This document shows positions 47,629 through 54,841 of a DNA stretch of 64,000 nucleotides, in pieces. The notes beneath the pieces were generated by a model. The model did no database searches. It was given only the letters and a program-made list of their open reading frames with translations, and had not been told where the DNA came from. The DNA comes from Akkermansiaceae bacterium. Lineage in GTDB: Bacteria > Verrucomicrobiota > Verrucomicrobiia > Verrucomicrobiales > Akkermansiaceae. Position 1 is the first letter of the stretch. Every line of letters starts with the position of its first letter. The stretch covers positions 1 to 64,000 of the forward strand of contig CP059069.1 in the NCBI GenBank assembly GCA_017798145.1, read 5' to 3'. The position numbers were made by a program, and so were the translations under genes.

Positions 47629-48363
47629 ATGAGTTTCCGCACATTCATCCTCTGCCTTTCGGTCAGCTTCGGCGTGGCGTGGCTTGCCATCATCATTGTC
47701 CCCTTTGCCAAGATGCGCGGGATCGAACCCCTCGCCGTGGAGGAGGCCGACGGCACCAACGCGGTTTTCATCCCGAAACGCGCGGGCCGCATCACCGACG
47801 GTGCCGAGGTCTATGCCGCCAACGGCTGCTACCAGTGTCACTCCCAGCTCATCCGCCCCACTTACGCGGGCAACGACATGTTCCGCCCCGACTGGGCCGG
47901 ACTCCAGTTCGACGAGGTGCGCGGAGACACCCGCCGCGAAACCAACGCCTATGACTACGCCGGTGAGGACTTCGCCCAGATCGGCGTCGCCCGCATCGGC
48001 CCGGATTTCTCGAACCTCGGCCGCCGCATCGAGGCGAACTACGCCAAGGGTGTCGAGCCGGAGCAATGGCTCTACTCCCACCTCTACAACCCCCGTTGGA
48101 AGCCAGACCGCCGCAACTCCGCCTGCCCATCCTTCCGCTTCCTTTTCGATATCCGGGAAATCAAGGGCAACCCCTCCGATGAGGCTCTCCCTTTCCCTGT
48201 CGAAGACGGCATGGAAATCGTCCCGACACCCGATGCTCGCGCGCTAGTTTCGTATCTTCTTTCCTTGAAAAAAGACCAACCTGTTCCAGCTTCACTCGGC
48301 TTCGGCCAAGCGGCGGCGCAAGAAGCTGCCGCCGCCGCCCCAGCACCGGCTCCGGCCCCATAA
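47629..48363 (+). CDS. CcoO-like membrane-anchored monohaem cytochrome c with Cys in the axial Met position
   Basis: A 244-residue homologue of cbb3 oxidase subunit II: an N-terminal helix (about 6-26), haem site C67-Y-Q-C70-H71-S-Q-L-I-R-P, RIGPDFSNLGRR and SHLYNPR. In CcoO the segment after HLYNPR ends in the axial Met followed by Pro; here it reads N-S-A-C166-P-S-F, so Cys replaces Met. His/Cys ligation would lower the haem potential. A C-terminal Ala/Pro tail (about 210-244) is extra. Partner of the CcoN-like protein 41 bp upstream. Confidence 0.88.
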   Translation: MSFRTFILCLSVSFGVAWLAIIIVPFAKMRGIEPLAVEEADGTNAVFIPKRAGRITDGAEVYAANGCYQCHSQLIRPTYAGNDMFRPDWAGLQFDEVRGDTRRETNAYDYAGEDFAQIGVARIGPDFSNLGRRIEANYAKGVEPEQWLYSHLYNPRWKPDRRNSACPSFRFLFDIREIKGNPSDEALPFPVEDGMEIVPTPDARALVSYLLSLKKDQPVPASLGFGQAAAQEAAAAAPAPAPAP

Positions 48364-48405
48364 CGACACGGCGCCACCAGCATCATTTCCCAGCAATTTC
48401 CGAAC

Positions 48406-49173
48406 ATGTCTTCGCCCAGCCAGAATCCGAAACCAGACCTCGACGAAACGATCAACGTCACCCAGGCGCATGGCCGCGTGGAGCGTGAGACCGCCGCTGC
48501 AGCCCGCGAGAAACGCATCGCCGACAACGGCCATGAGCAGGTCTCGCTTTGGGTGATCGCCGCTTGTGGCATCGTCCTGCTCATCGCCGGTGGTGTCCTC
48601 GGAAATGCCGGAACCCTGTTTTCCTACAACAGCACCTTCAAGGAAGGCTACGTCCGCGACAAGCCCCCCGGCGTCGCCGACGAGGGGCCGAAGCCCAAGA
48701 CCGCGCTCGCCGCTTACAGCACCAAGGGCGCGAAGATCTACTCGAAATGCAGCGGCTGCCACGGTGCCGACGGCAAGGGCGATGGCGTGAACTTCCCTTC
48801 GCTGGCCGGATCCAAGTGGGTCGTAGGCGATACGCAGAAGCTCGCCATGATCGTCCTCAACGGCGTGCAGGGCCCCATCAGCACCGGCAAGACATACGGC
48901 GCAGGCATCATGCCCGCCCAGGGTGCCGGAATGAGCCCCGAGGATCTCGCCACCCTGATGACCTACCTGCGCAACAGCTTCGGAAACGAGGTTGGCGATG
49001 TCGTGTCCGCAGAGATGGCGCAGGCCGCCATGGATGTGTCCGCCGCCCGCGAGAAAGTCGGCCAGGCGGTCACTTCAGAGGAAATCGTCGCCAACCACAT
49101 GACCATGCTTCCCGGCGAGACCATCGCCCCTGACACCTTGGTCAACCCCATCACCCTCGCACCCGCCGAGTGA
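48406..49173 (+). CDS. Membrane-anchored monohaem cytochrome c (second copy)
   Basis: A 255-residue protein: an acidic cytoplasmic N-terminus, one helix (about 47-67), and a cytochrome c domain with CSGCHGADGKGDG near residue 112, LAGSKWVVG and TYLRNSFGN. It is a paralogue of the cytochrome at 45295. Its position directly before the oxidase subunit I gene suits an electron donor to CuA. It is not a CcoP homologue, which would carry two haems. Confidence 0.9.
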   Translation: MSSPSQNPKPDLDETINVTQAHGRVERETAAAAREKRIADNGHEQVSLWVIAACGIVLLIAGGVLGNAGTLFSYNSTFKEGYVRDKPPGVADEGPKPKTALAAYSTKGAKIYSKCSGCHGADGKGDGVNFPSLAGSKWVVGDTQKLAMIVLNGVQGPISTGKTYGAGIMPAQGAGMSPEDLATLMTYLRNSFGNEVGDVVSAEMAQAAMDVSAAREKVGQAVTSEEIVANHMTMLPGETIAPDTLVNPITLAPAE

Positions 49174-49206
49174 TCCGATTAGAATTAAAAATTTAGAATT
49201 TCATCC
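49174..49206. repeat. Heptad-periodic leader before ctaD
   Basis: The 33-bp spacer is nearly exact 7-bp units (TTAGAAT, TAAAAAT, TTAGAAT, TTCATCC) ending at the ATG. Confidence 0.75.
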
Positions 49207-51108
49207 ATGAGCGCCCACGCAGCATCCCACGACGGTCACGACGGCCACAGCCATGACCACCACGAAATCAGCTGGATCCGGAAATACGTTTTCTCCACCG
49301 ACCACAAAATGATCGGAATGCAGTATGGCATCACCGCCATGCTGTTCCTGGCGTTCGGCTTTTACCTCATGATGGTGATGCGTTGGAGCATCGCCTACCC
49401 GCACCAACCGCTGCCGGAGTGGATGAGCTTCCTCTTCAGCGATACCTGGAAGTCCCGCTGGCTTCAGGACGGAAAGGTGACGGGCGACACCTACAACATG
49501 TTCGGTGCCATGCACGGCACGATCATGGTCTTCCTCGGCATCGTGCCGCTCGGCTTCGGTGCCTTTGGAAACTACGTCACACCCCTCCAGATCGGCGCGG
49601 TGGACATGGCCTTCCCCAAGCTGAACATGGTCAGCTACTGGGTCTACCTCGTTGGCGGTCTGATCATGTGCGCCTCCTTTTTCATGGAATCCGGTGCTGC
49701 GAAATCCGGTTGGACGAACTATTCGCCGCTCGCCGGTTTCGCCGACGGCCAGATCGTCAACCAATGGCTTGCGGGCCAGACGCAGTGGCTGATAGGGCTG
49801 GTGTTCCTGATCACCTCCTCGCTGCTGGGTTCGGTCAATTTCATCACCACCATCATCAACCTCCGCGCCCGGGGCATGACCTGGATGCGCCTGCCCTTCT
49901 TCGTCTGGGCGATGCTCGTCACCGGCTTCCTGCTCCTGCTTGCCTTCCCTCCGCTTGAGGCCGCCGGTATCATGCAGCTCATGGATCGGGTGGCGCACTC
50001 GTCCTTCTTCATGCCCTCCGGCCTCTTCACCCAGTCCGAAGGTCTCGCCGATCTCTCCGGCGGCGGCTCACCGCTGCTCTTCCAGCACCTTTTCTGGTTC
50101 CTCGGTCACCCGGAGGTTTACGTTCTCCTGCTCCCCGCAATCGCCTGCGTGGCGGAAATCATCCCGGTCAACACCCGCAAGCCGCTCTGGGGCTACAAGT
50201 CGATGGTCTATTCCGTCCTCATCCTCGGCTTCCTCTCTTTCATCGTCTGGGCCCACCACATGTACATGACCGGCATGGGCTCCGCTGTCTCCACCTTCTT
50301 CCAGACCACCACGGTGCTGATCTCCATCCCTTCGGTCATCATCATCACCGCAATGCTGATCTCCCTGTGGGGCGGTTCCATCCGTTTCACGCCGCCCATG
50401 ATGTGGGCCTGCGCCTTCATCCCGATGTTCGGCATCGGCGGCCTCACCGGTCTGCCGCTCGCCTTCAATCTCGTCGGTCTCCACCTCCACGACACCTATT
50501 ACGTGATCGGCCACTTCCACTACGTGGTGGCGCCCGGCATCCTCTTCGGCCTCTTCGCAGGGGTGCTCCATTGGTATCCGAAAATCACCGGACGCTACAT
50601 GAGCAAGTGGCTCAACCACCTGCATTTCTGGCCCAGCCTGGTCTGCATGAACATCATTTTCTTCCCCATGCTCATCCAGGGCATGGCCGGGTTCCACCGC
50701 CGCTGGTATAACGGCGGCGATGCCTACCTCGCCAAGGCCGCCGACAGCGCCAACGTCTTCGGCAACACGGTTCGCGAGTACATCGACCTGAACATCGTCA
50801 TGTCGATGGGCGCCTGGGCACTCGCCGTTGCGCAGATCCCGTTCATCATCAACCTGTTCATCTCCTGGAAGACGGGCAAAAAGGTCGAGAGCGACAACCC
50901 ATGGGGAGCCAGCACCCTGGAATGGGCCACCCCCACACCTCCGGGTCATGGCAATTTCACCTTCGATGTCGCCGTCTATCGCGGCCCCTACGAATATTCC
51001 CGCCCGGACTGCGACAAGGACTACTTCCCGCAATGGGAAGCTCCGAAAAGGCAAGCCGAGGAACCCGCCGAGGAACCCGCCGTCGCACACACCAAGGATC
51101 ATCACTGA
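49207..51108 (+). CDS. ctaD: Cytochrome c oxidase subunit I (A-type haem-copper oxidase)
   Basis: A 633-residue, about 12-helix terminal oxidase subunit reducing O2 at a haem/CuB centre and pumping protons. All ligands are present, in contrast to the CcoN-like neighbour: H301 with E303 and Y305 in GHPEVY, H350-H351 in AHHMYM, and H436 and H438 in GHFHYV. The E of HPEVY marks an A1-type proton channel. A His-rich N-terminus (about 3-18, HAASHDGHDGHSHDHH) could bind copper. It precedes subunit III by 45 bp. Confidence 0.96.
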   Translation: MSAHAASHDGHDGHSHDHHEISWIRKYVFSTDHKMIGMQYGITAMLFLAFGFYLMMVMRWSIAYPHQPLPEWMSFLFSDTWKSRWLQDGKVTGDTYNMFGAMHGTIMVFLGIVPLGFGAFGNYVTPLQIGAVDMAFPKLNMVSYWVYLVGGLIMCASFFMESGAAKSGWTNYSPLAGFADGQIVNQWLAGQTQWLIGLVFLITSSLLGSVNFITTIINLRARGMTWMRLPFFVWAMLVTGFLLLLAFPPLEAAGIMQLMDRVAHSSFFMPSGLFTQSEGLADLSGGGSPLLFQHLFWFLGHPEVYVLLLPAIACVAEIIPVNTRKPLWGYKSMVYSVLILGFLSFIVWAHHMYMTGMGSAVSTFFQTTTVLISIPSVIIITAMLISLWGGSIRFTPPMMWACAFIPMFGIGGLTGLPLAFNLVGLHLHDTYYVIGHFHYVVAPGILFGLFAGVLHWYPKITGRYMSKWLNHLHFWPSLVCMNIIFFPMLIQGMAGFHRRWYNGGDAYLAKAADSANVFGNTVREYIDLNIVMSMGAWALAVAQIPFIINLFISWKTGKKVESDNPWGASTLEWATPTPPGHGNFTFDVAVYRGPYEYSRPDCDKDYFPQWEAPKRQAEEPAEEPAVAHTKDHH

Positions 51109-51153
51109 GGCTCGGTCTGAAAACCGCAACCGACCACTAGCACAATCTTAGAA

Positions 51154-52836
51154 ATGGAAATCCCATACATAACAACGCCCCGCAAGGACACGGGACTGAT
51201 CAACTCCAAGATCGCCATCTGGCTGTTCCTCGCCTCCGAGGTCATGCTATTCGGCGGACTGTTCTCCGCATATGTCTATCTCCGCATGGGGTCGGGCGAG
51301 CCGGGCACGGGCTACCCCTGGCCGGAGCGCACCCTTCCCATCCTTCCGGGCCTGATCAACACCTTCATCCTGATCGCTTCCTCCGTGACCGTGGTCTTCG
51401 CATGGGTCGCCCTCAAGCTCAGGGAATGGCGCAAGTTCCAGATCTACATGTGGATCACCGTCGGATGCGCCGCACTTTTCATGGTGCTCAAGGGCATCGA
51501 GTACAACGTCAAGTTCCACCACCAGGCGGTTCGCTTGCACGATTACTCCGTGGTCGAGGGTCACTTGGGCTACGAGCTCAAGGAAGGTGCCGACAAGCAT
51601 CATCCCAAGCCGGACGATTACGTGAAGGATCGCAACGGCAAGAAGATCGAGGAAAACATGATCCGCGTGAAGGCGGACAAGCTGACCTTCAGGGTGGATC
51701 GTTTCCACACTCCATGGGTTGAGGAAATCGTCGCCGAGGCGGATCACGCGAAGGCGGGGATCACGCTCGCCGAGGAAATCAAGGCGGTGACAGAGGTTGG
51801 GGGCAAGGAAGAGACCGTTGCCAAGGCGGGTGAAAAACTCTCGCCGGATCTGCTCAGGAAAATTTTCAAGGTTCACGAAGCCGCGCGGGCGCACAACGCA
51901 TCCCTGCGCACCGATGCGCTCCGCGAGGCATGGGTTGTCGCTAAGAAGGCGAACCCGGGCAAGAGCAACTGGGAGTACTCGGAGACGGTCAACATCGATG
52001 CCGAGGCGCTCAAGCCTGATATGCTCACCGAGATCCCATCGGTCACCTTTGCCGTGGAGAAAGTGGATCCGCCGGTTCAATTCCTGTTCAAGCCCCGCGA
52101 CATCCGCGAGGGAGCGACGACCTCGACCCTGCGCGACAACACGGTGATCGAAGGCGAAATGGAGGCCAGTCCCATGGTTTTCCATAACACCGATGCCATC
52201 GATTTCCAATGGCTTGTCCTGAAAGCCGAGGAGAAGGGCATGGATCCCGACACTGCCATCGCAAACTCGTGGCTCATGAAGAACAGCGCCTTCGTCCGCG
52301 AGGTGTGGGCATGGCATCTCGCCCGCAACGAGGAAAAGCAAAAGGATCTGAACGACAAATGGGGTTTCAAGGAAGACGAGGATGGCAATCCCACCGCCGA
52401 ACCGAAGCGCACCCTGACCCACAAGGAACTCTACCGCATCGGCTGGCACGATTTCGCGGAATGGGGAGAGAAAACCAAGGGTGTCGAACTGGGCGGCACG
52501 GCCAAGCTCAAGGAGGAATTCTTCGGCCCGAACTACGTGGCGCGCGGTGACAAAACCTTCCCGCACCTTTCCATCCCCCGCGAGGAAATCCGCCATGCCG
52601 CGAAGTTCACACCGGCATGGAACACCTATTATGCGATCTATTTCACCGTTACAGGGCTCCACGGCCTGCACGTCATCGGCGGTGCCATCGTCCTGCTCTA
52701 CTATCTGCTCTTCGGGCGCAAGATGTATCTTGAAAATCCCGAGTGGCTCGCCAACCGTGTTGAAGTCGGCGGGTTGTTCTGGCACTTCGTTGACCTGGTC
52801 TGGATCTTCGCCTTCCCGATCTTTTACCTGATGTAA
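51154..52836 (+). CDS. ctaE: Cytochrome c oxidase subunit III with a large soluble insertion
   Basis: Subunit III homologue of 560 residues; bacterial homologues usually have about 200. Residues 13-126 give the first helices (KIAIWLFLASEVMLFGG, LINTFILIASSVTVVFAW, MVLKGIEYNVKF) and 485-560 the last two (YYAIYFTVTGLHGLHVIGG, FWHFVDLVWIFAFPIFYLM). Between them, about 127-484, is a charged, Lys/Glu-rich soluble insertion with no recognised domain. The reading frame is intact across both junctions. Subunit III protects the active site and supports proton uptake; the insertion may dock a partner. Confidence 0.92.
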   Translation: MEIPYITTPRKDTGLINSKIAIWLFLASEVMLFGGLFSAYVYLRMGSGEPGTGYPWPERTLPILPGLINTFILIASSVTVVFAWVALKLREWRKFQIYMWITVGCAALFMVLKGIEYNVKFHHQAVRLHDYSVVEGHLGYELKEGADKHHPKPDDYVKDRNGKKIEENMIRVKADKLTFRVDRFHTPWVEEIVAEADHAKAGITLAEEIKAVTEVGGKEETVAKAGEKLSPDLLRKIFKVHEAARAHNASLRTDALREAWVVAKKANPGKSNWEYSETVNIDAEALKPDMLTEIPSVTFAVEKVDPPVQFLFKPRDIREGATTSTLRDNTVIEGEMEASPMVFHNTDAIDFQWLVLKAEEKGMDPDTAIANSWLMKNSAFVREVWAWHLARNEEKQKDLNDKWGFKEDEDGNPTAEPKRTLTHKELYRIGWHDFAEWGEKTKGVELGGTAKLKEEFFGPNYVARGDKTFPHLSIPREEIRHAAKFTPAWNTYYAIYFTVTGLHGLHVIGGAIVLLYYLLFGRKMYLENPEWLANRVEVGGLFWHFVDLVWIFAFPIFYLM

Positions 52837-52871
52837 TCCCCTTTCACCAACCTCTTAACCTTCCCCTGAAA

Positions 52872-53219
52872 ATGGCAGATTCGATTGAAGCGATCCAGAA
52901 ATCCAAGAAAACCTACCTCATGGTCTTCGGTGCGCTGCTCGTCGGCACGGTGCTGACCGTGCTGGTGGCCTCGCCGCCGGATTTCCTCTACTGGCTCGAT
53001 GTGGGCAAGCACGGCTTTGACATCTACGATGCCATTCTCGGCCTGCTCATCGCCAGCACCAAGGCCACTCTCGTCGCATTGATTTTCATGCACCTCAACC
53101 ATGAGAAAAAGGCCGTTTACTGGATCTTCGGTTCCGGCCTGATCTTCGTCGCATGGATGGGCTACCTGCTCGCACTCGCCTACCGCAGCCCGATTCACGA
53201 TCACCTCTTCTACAAATAA
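52872..53219 (+). CDS. ctaF: Cytochrome c oxidase subunit IV-like protein
   Basis: A 115-residue protein with three transmembrane helices, of the prokaryotic COX4 family: SKKTYLMVFGALLVGTVLTV, ATLVALIFMHLNHEKK and the C-terminal AWMGYLLALAYR. The FMHLNHEKK segment is typical of the family. A structural subunit without cofactors. Confidence 0.88.
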   Translation: MADSIEAIQKSKKTYLMVFGALLVGTVLTVLVASPPDFLYWLDVGKHGFDIYDAILGLLIASTKATLVALIFMHLNHEKKAVYWIFGSGLIFVAWMGYLLALAYRSPIHDHLFYK

Positions 53220-53224
53220 CCGCC

Positions 53225-53425
53225 ATGTCGCTCCGCAGCTTCCACATCGTCTTCATCACCGTCTGCACGCTCCTCTGCGCGTTCTTGGTGGTCTGGGCAT
53301 TTGTGCTCTCGCCGGAGCCTTCCGCAATAGCCACCACATCCGGCATCCTCGGTATCGCCGGGCTGCTCCTGATTCCCGTCTATGCCGTGATGTTTCTCAA
53401 GAAAGCAACGAAACTACACCTCTGA
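53225..53425 (+). CDS. Small two-helix membrane protein in the oxidase operon
   Basis: 66 residues with two transmembrane helices (about 6-28 and 38-59). It starts 5 bp after ctaF and ends 7 bp before the next gene, so it is clearly part of the operon. I do not recognise the family; its size and location suggest an accessory oxidase subunit or assembly factor. Confidence 0.7.
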   Translation: MSLRSFHIVFITVCTLLCAFLVVWAFVLSPEPSAIATTSGILGIAGLLLIPVYAVMFLKKATKLHL

Positions 53426-53432
53426 GCCTACC

Positions 53433-53636
53433 ATGAACCCCATCCTATCCCTCGCCTGCACCACCTGCCGCACTTCTTTCGCCGCCACAGGCGATTCCAT
53501 CGGCTACTCCATCTTTGTCCTCCTTGTCATGATCCTCGCTCTTCTCGGCATGATCGGCTTCTTCATGGTCCGCCTTGCCCGCCGCGAGAACGCTAATCTC
53601 GACCCAGAGCTCCGGGACGACTACGTCCCTCACTAA
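53433..53636 (+). CDS. Small single-helix membrane protein with an N-terminal CxxC
   Basis: 67 residues: an N-terminal hydrophobic stretch containing ACTTCRTSF (CxxC at residues 9-12), one strong helix (about 26-46) and a charged tail (RRENANLDPELRDD). Tightly packed after the previous small gene. The Cys pair could sit at the membrane surface and bind copper or haem during assembly, but this is inference. Confidence 0.65.
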   Translation: MNPILSLACTTCRTSFAATGDSIGYSIFVLLVMILALLGMIGFFMVRLARRENANLDPELRDDYVPH

Positions 53637-53718
53637 AGGGTTTCACTTTTGACTCCATTTCATTCCGTCCAAGCCAACAGGCCAAGCGTTCGATAAGATT
53701 CGCCGCCGCTCATTCCGC

Positions 53719-53751
53719 TTCCAGCATTTCAGTTTTCAGCCTTCACCCAAT
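53719..53751. repeat. Heptad-periodic leader before ctaC
   Basis: 7-bp units (TTCCAGC, ATTTCAG, TTTTCAG, CCTTCAC) end at the ATG. The whole 115-bp spacer is unusually pyrimidine-rich and could hold an internal promoter. Confidence 0.65.
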
Positions 53752-54546
53752 ATGACCTTCTCCGAACTCCTCGGCCTTCCCGAAAACTATTCCGCCCACG
53801 GCGGCAGCGTCGACCACATGATCATGGTCGTGCACTGGTTCATGCTCGCGCTTTTCGTAGGCTGGACGGCGTTCTTCTTCGTCTGTCTCTTCAAATTCTG
53901 GCACAAGCGCAACCCCAAGGCATCCTACGACGGTGTCCGCAGCCACCTTTCCAGCCACATGGAAGTTGCGGTCATCATCATCGAGGCCGTGCTTCTTCTC
54001 GGATTCGCCTTCCCGCTCTGGAACGAGCGTGTCGATAGCTGGGAAAAGGTTCAGGAAATGGATCCGGTGCGTGTGCGCGTGGTCGGCTGGCAGTTCGGCT
54101 GGACTTATCACTACCCGGGTTTGGACGGCAAATTCGGTAGGGTTGATACCGCTCTCATCACCTCCACCAATAAGCTCGGCATCGACTACACCGATCCGAA
54201 CGCCCACGACGATTTCATCGACGGCAACCTCAAGCTTCCCGCCCTGCGTCCTGCGGTTCTCAACATCGGTACCCTCGACGTGATCCACAACTATGCGATC
54301 GTGCCGATGCGCATCCAGCAGGACGCGATCCCCGGCAAGGAGATCGCCATGTGGTTCACACCCGTTAAGCCCATGGAAACCTATGTGGTCTGTGCGCAAC
54401 TCTGTGGCCAGAAGCACGGAGACATGGTCGGCATCATGGAAATCGTCACCCAGGAGGATTACGATTCATGGGCGGAAAACAAATCCAAGACTGCTCTTGA
54501 CGATTTCCGCAAGTCTTCCGACCAAACGGCGGCAATCGGTCGCTGA
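53752..54546 (+). CDS. ctaC: Cytochrome c oxidase subunit II
   Basis: A 264-residue subunit carrying the binuclear CuA centre that accepts electrons from cytochrome c. Two transmembrane helices (about 24-50 and 71-90) are followed by the cupredoxin domain with WQFGWTYHYPG, H179 in VIHNYAI and C214-A-Q-L-C218-G-Q-K-H222-G-D-M225. All CuA ligands are intact. There is no fused cytochrome c domain, so the separate cytochromes at 45295 and 48406 are the likely donors. It is last in the operon, whereas subunit II usually comes first. Confidence 0.95.
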   Translation: MTFSELLGLPENYSAHGGSVDHMIMVVHWFMLALFVGWTAFFFVCLFKFWHKRNPKASYDGVRSHLSSHMEVAVIIIEAVLLLGFAFPLWNERVDSWEKVQEMDPVRVRVVGWQFGWTYHYPGLDGKFGRVDTALITSTNKLGIDYTDPNAHDDFIDGNLKLPALRPAVLNIGTLDVIHNYAIVPMRIQQDAIPGKEIAMWFTPVKPMETYVVCAQLCGQKHGDMVGIMEIVTQEDYDSWAENKSKTALDDFRKSSDQTAAIGR

Positions 54547-54575
54547 TCCCATCGCAGGGTTCCAGGTGCTGCCAG

Positions 54576-54596
54576 GCCATTTCCGTTGGAAATGGC
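54576..54596. other. Stem-loop after the respiratory operon
   Basis: Perfect 9-bp arms GCCATTTCC and GGAAATGGC with a 3-nt loop, 30 bp after the ctaC stop. No T run follows, so it is either a weak terminator/mRNA stabiliser or part of the insertion-sequence remnant that begins here. Confidence 0.5.
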
Positions 54597-54735
54597 AGGA
54601 TGGTGTCTACGTAGGTATGCAAGGATCATTCATTTCGGCATAGTAAAATTCGGCATGCCCTGGAGGGATTTGCCAGAAAACCATGGGGACTGGAAATACA
54701 CCCGCCGGCTACGAATGGCCCATGGTCGCATTGTG
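54586..54735 (+). pseudogene. Remnant of an IS5-family transposase
   Basis: A short open stretch contains GMPWRDLPENHGDWK followed by RR, matching the N-terminal domain of IS5-type transposases (usually GxPWRDLPxxxGxW...YRRF). Upstream and downstream transposase sequence, including the DDE catalytic part, is absent, and no inverted terminal repeats were recognised. A decayed fragment. Confidence 0.5.
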
Positions 54736-54841
54736 TCACGAGAAGATCCATCCCTACGCCGCTCGGGTGGTGTTGCTTGGGGTCATGGCAACCTGCGACA
54801 GACTGGAGCCAGTCGTCGCCCTCACCTGTGCTTATCGCCTA
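54719..54841 (+). pseudogene. Possible fragment of a DEAH-box helicase HA2 region
   Basis: In another frame from the transposase remnant, a short peptide with HPYAARVVLLGVMATC and LEPVVAL resembles the helicase-associated HA2 segment of DEAH helicases (GKMLLLGxxxxCLDPxLT). It is cut off by the end of ilvA. Similarity is short and judged by eye. Confidence 0.2.

Noticed and set aside
48406..49173. CcoP (cbb3 subunit III) as the identity of this cytochrome
   Set aside because: Only one CxxCH is present, whereas CcoP has two; its closest look-alike is the neighbouring monohaem cytochrome at 45295.
51247..52785. Minus-strand open frame of 512 codons opposite the subunit III insertion
   Set aside because: Tempting because the insertion is unusual, but the plus frame is continuous with both flanking helix blocks and has sensible start and end; the minus frame has no recognisable features.
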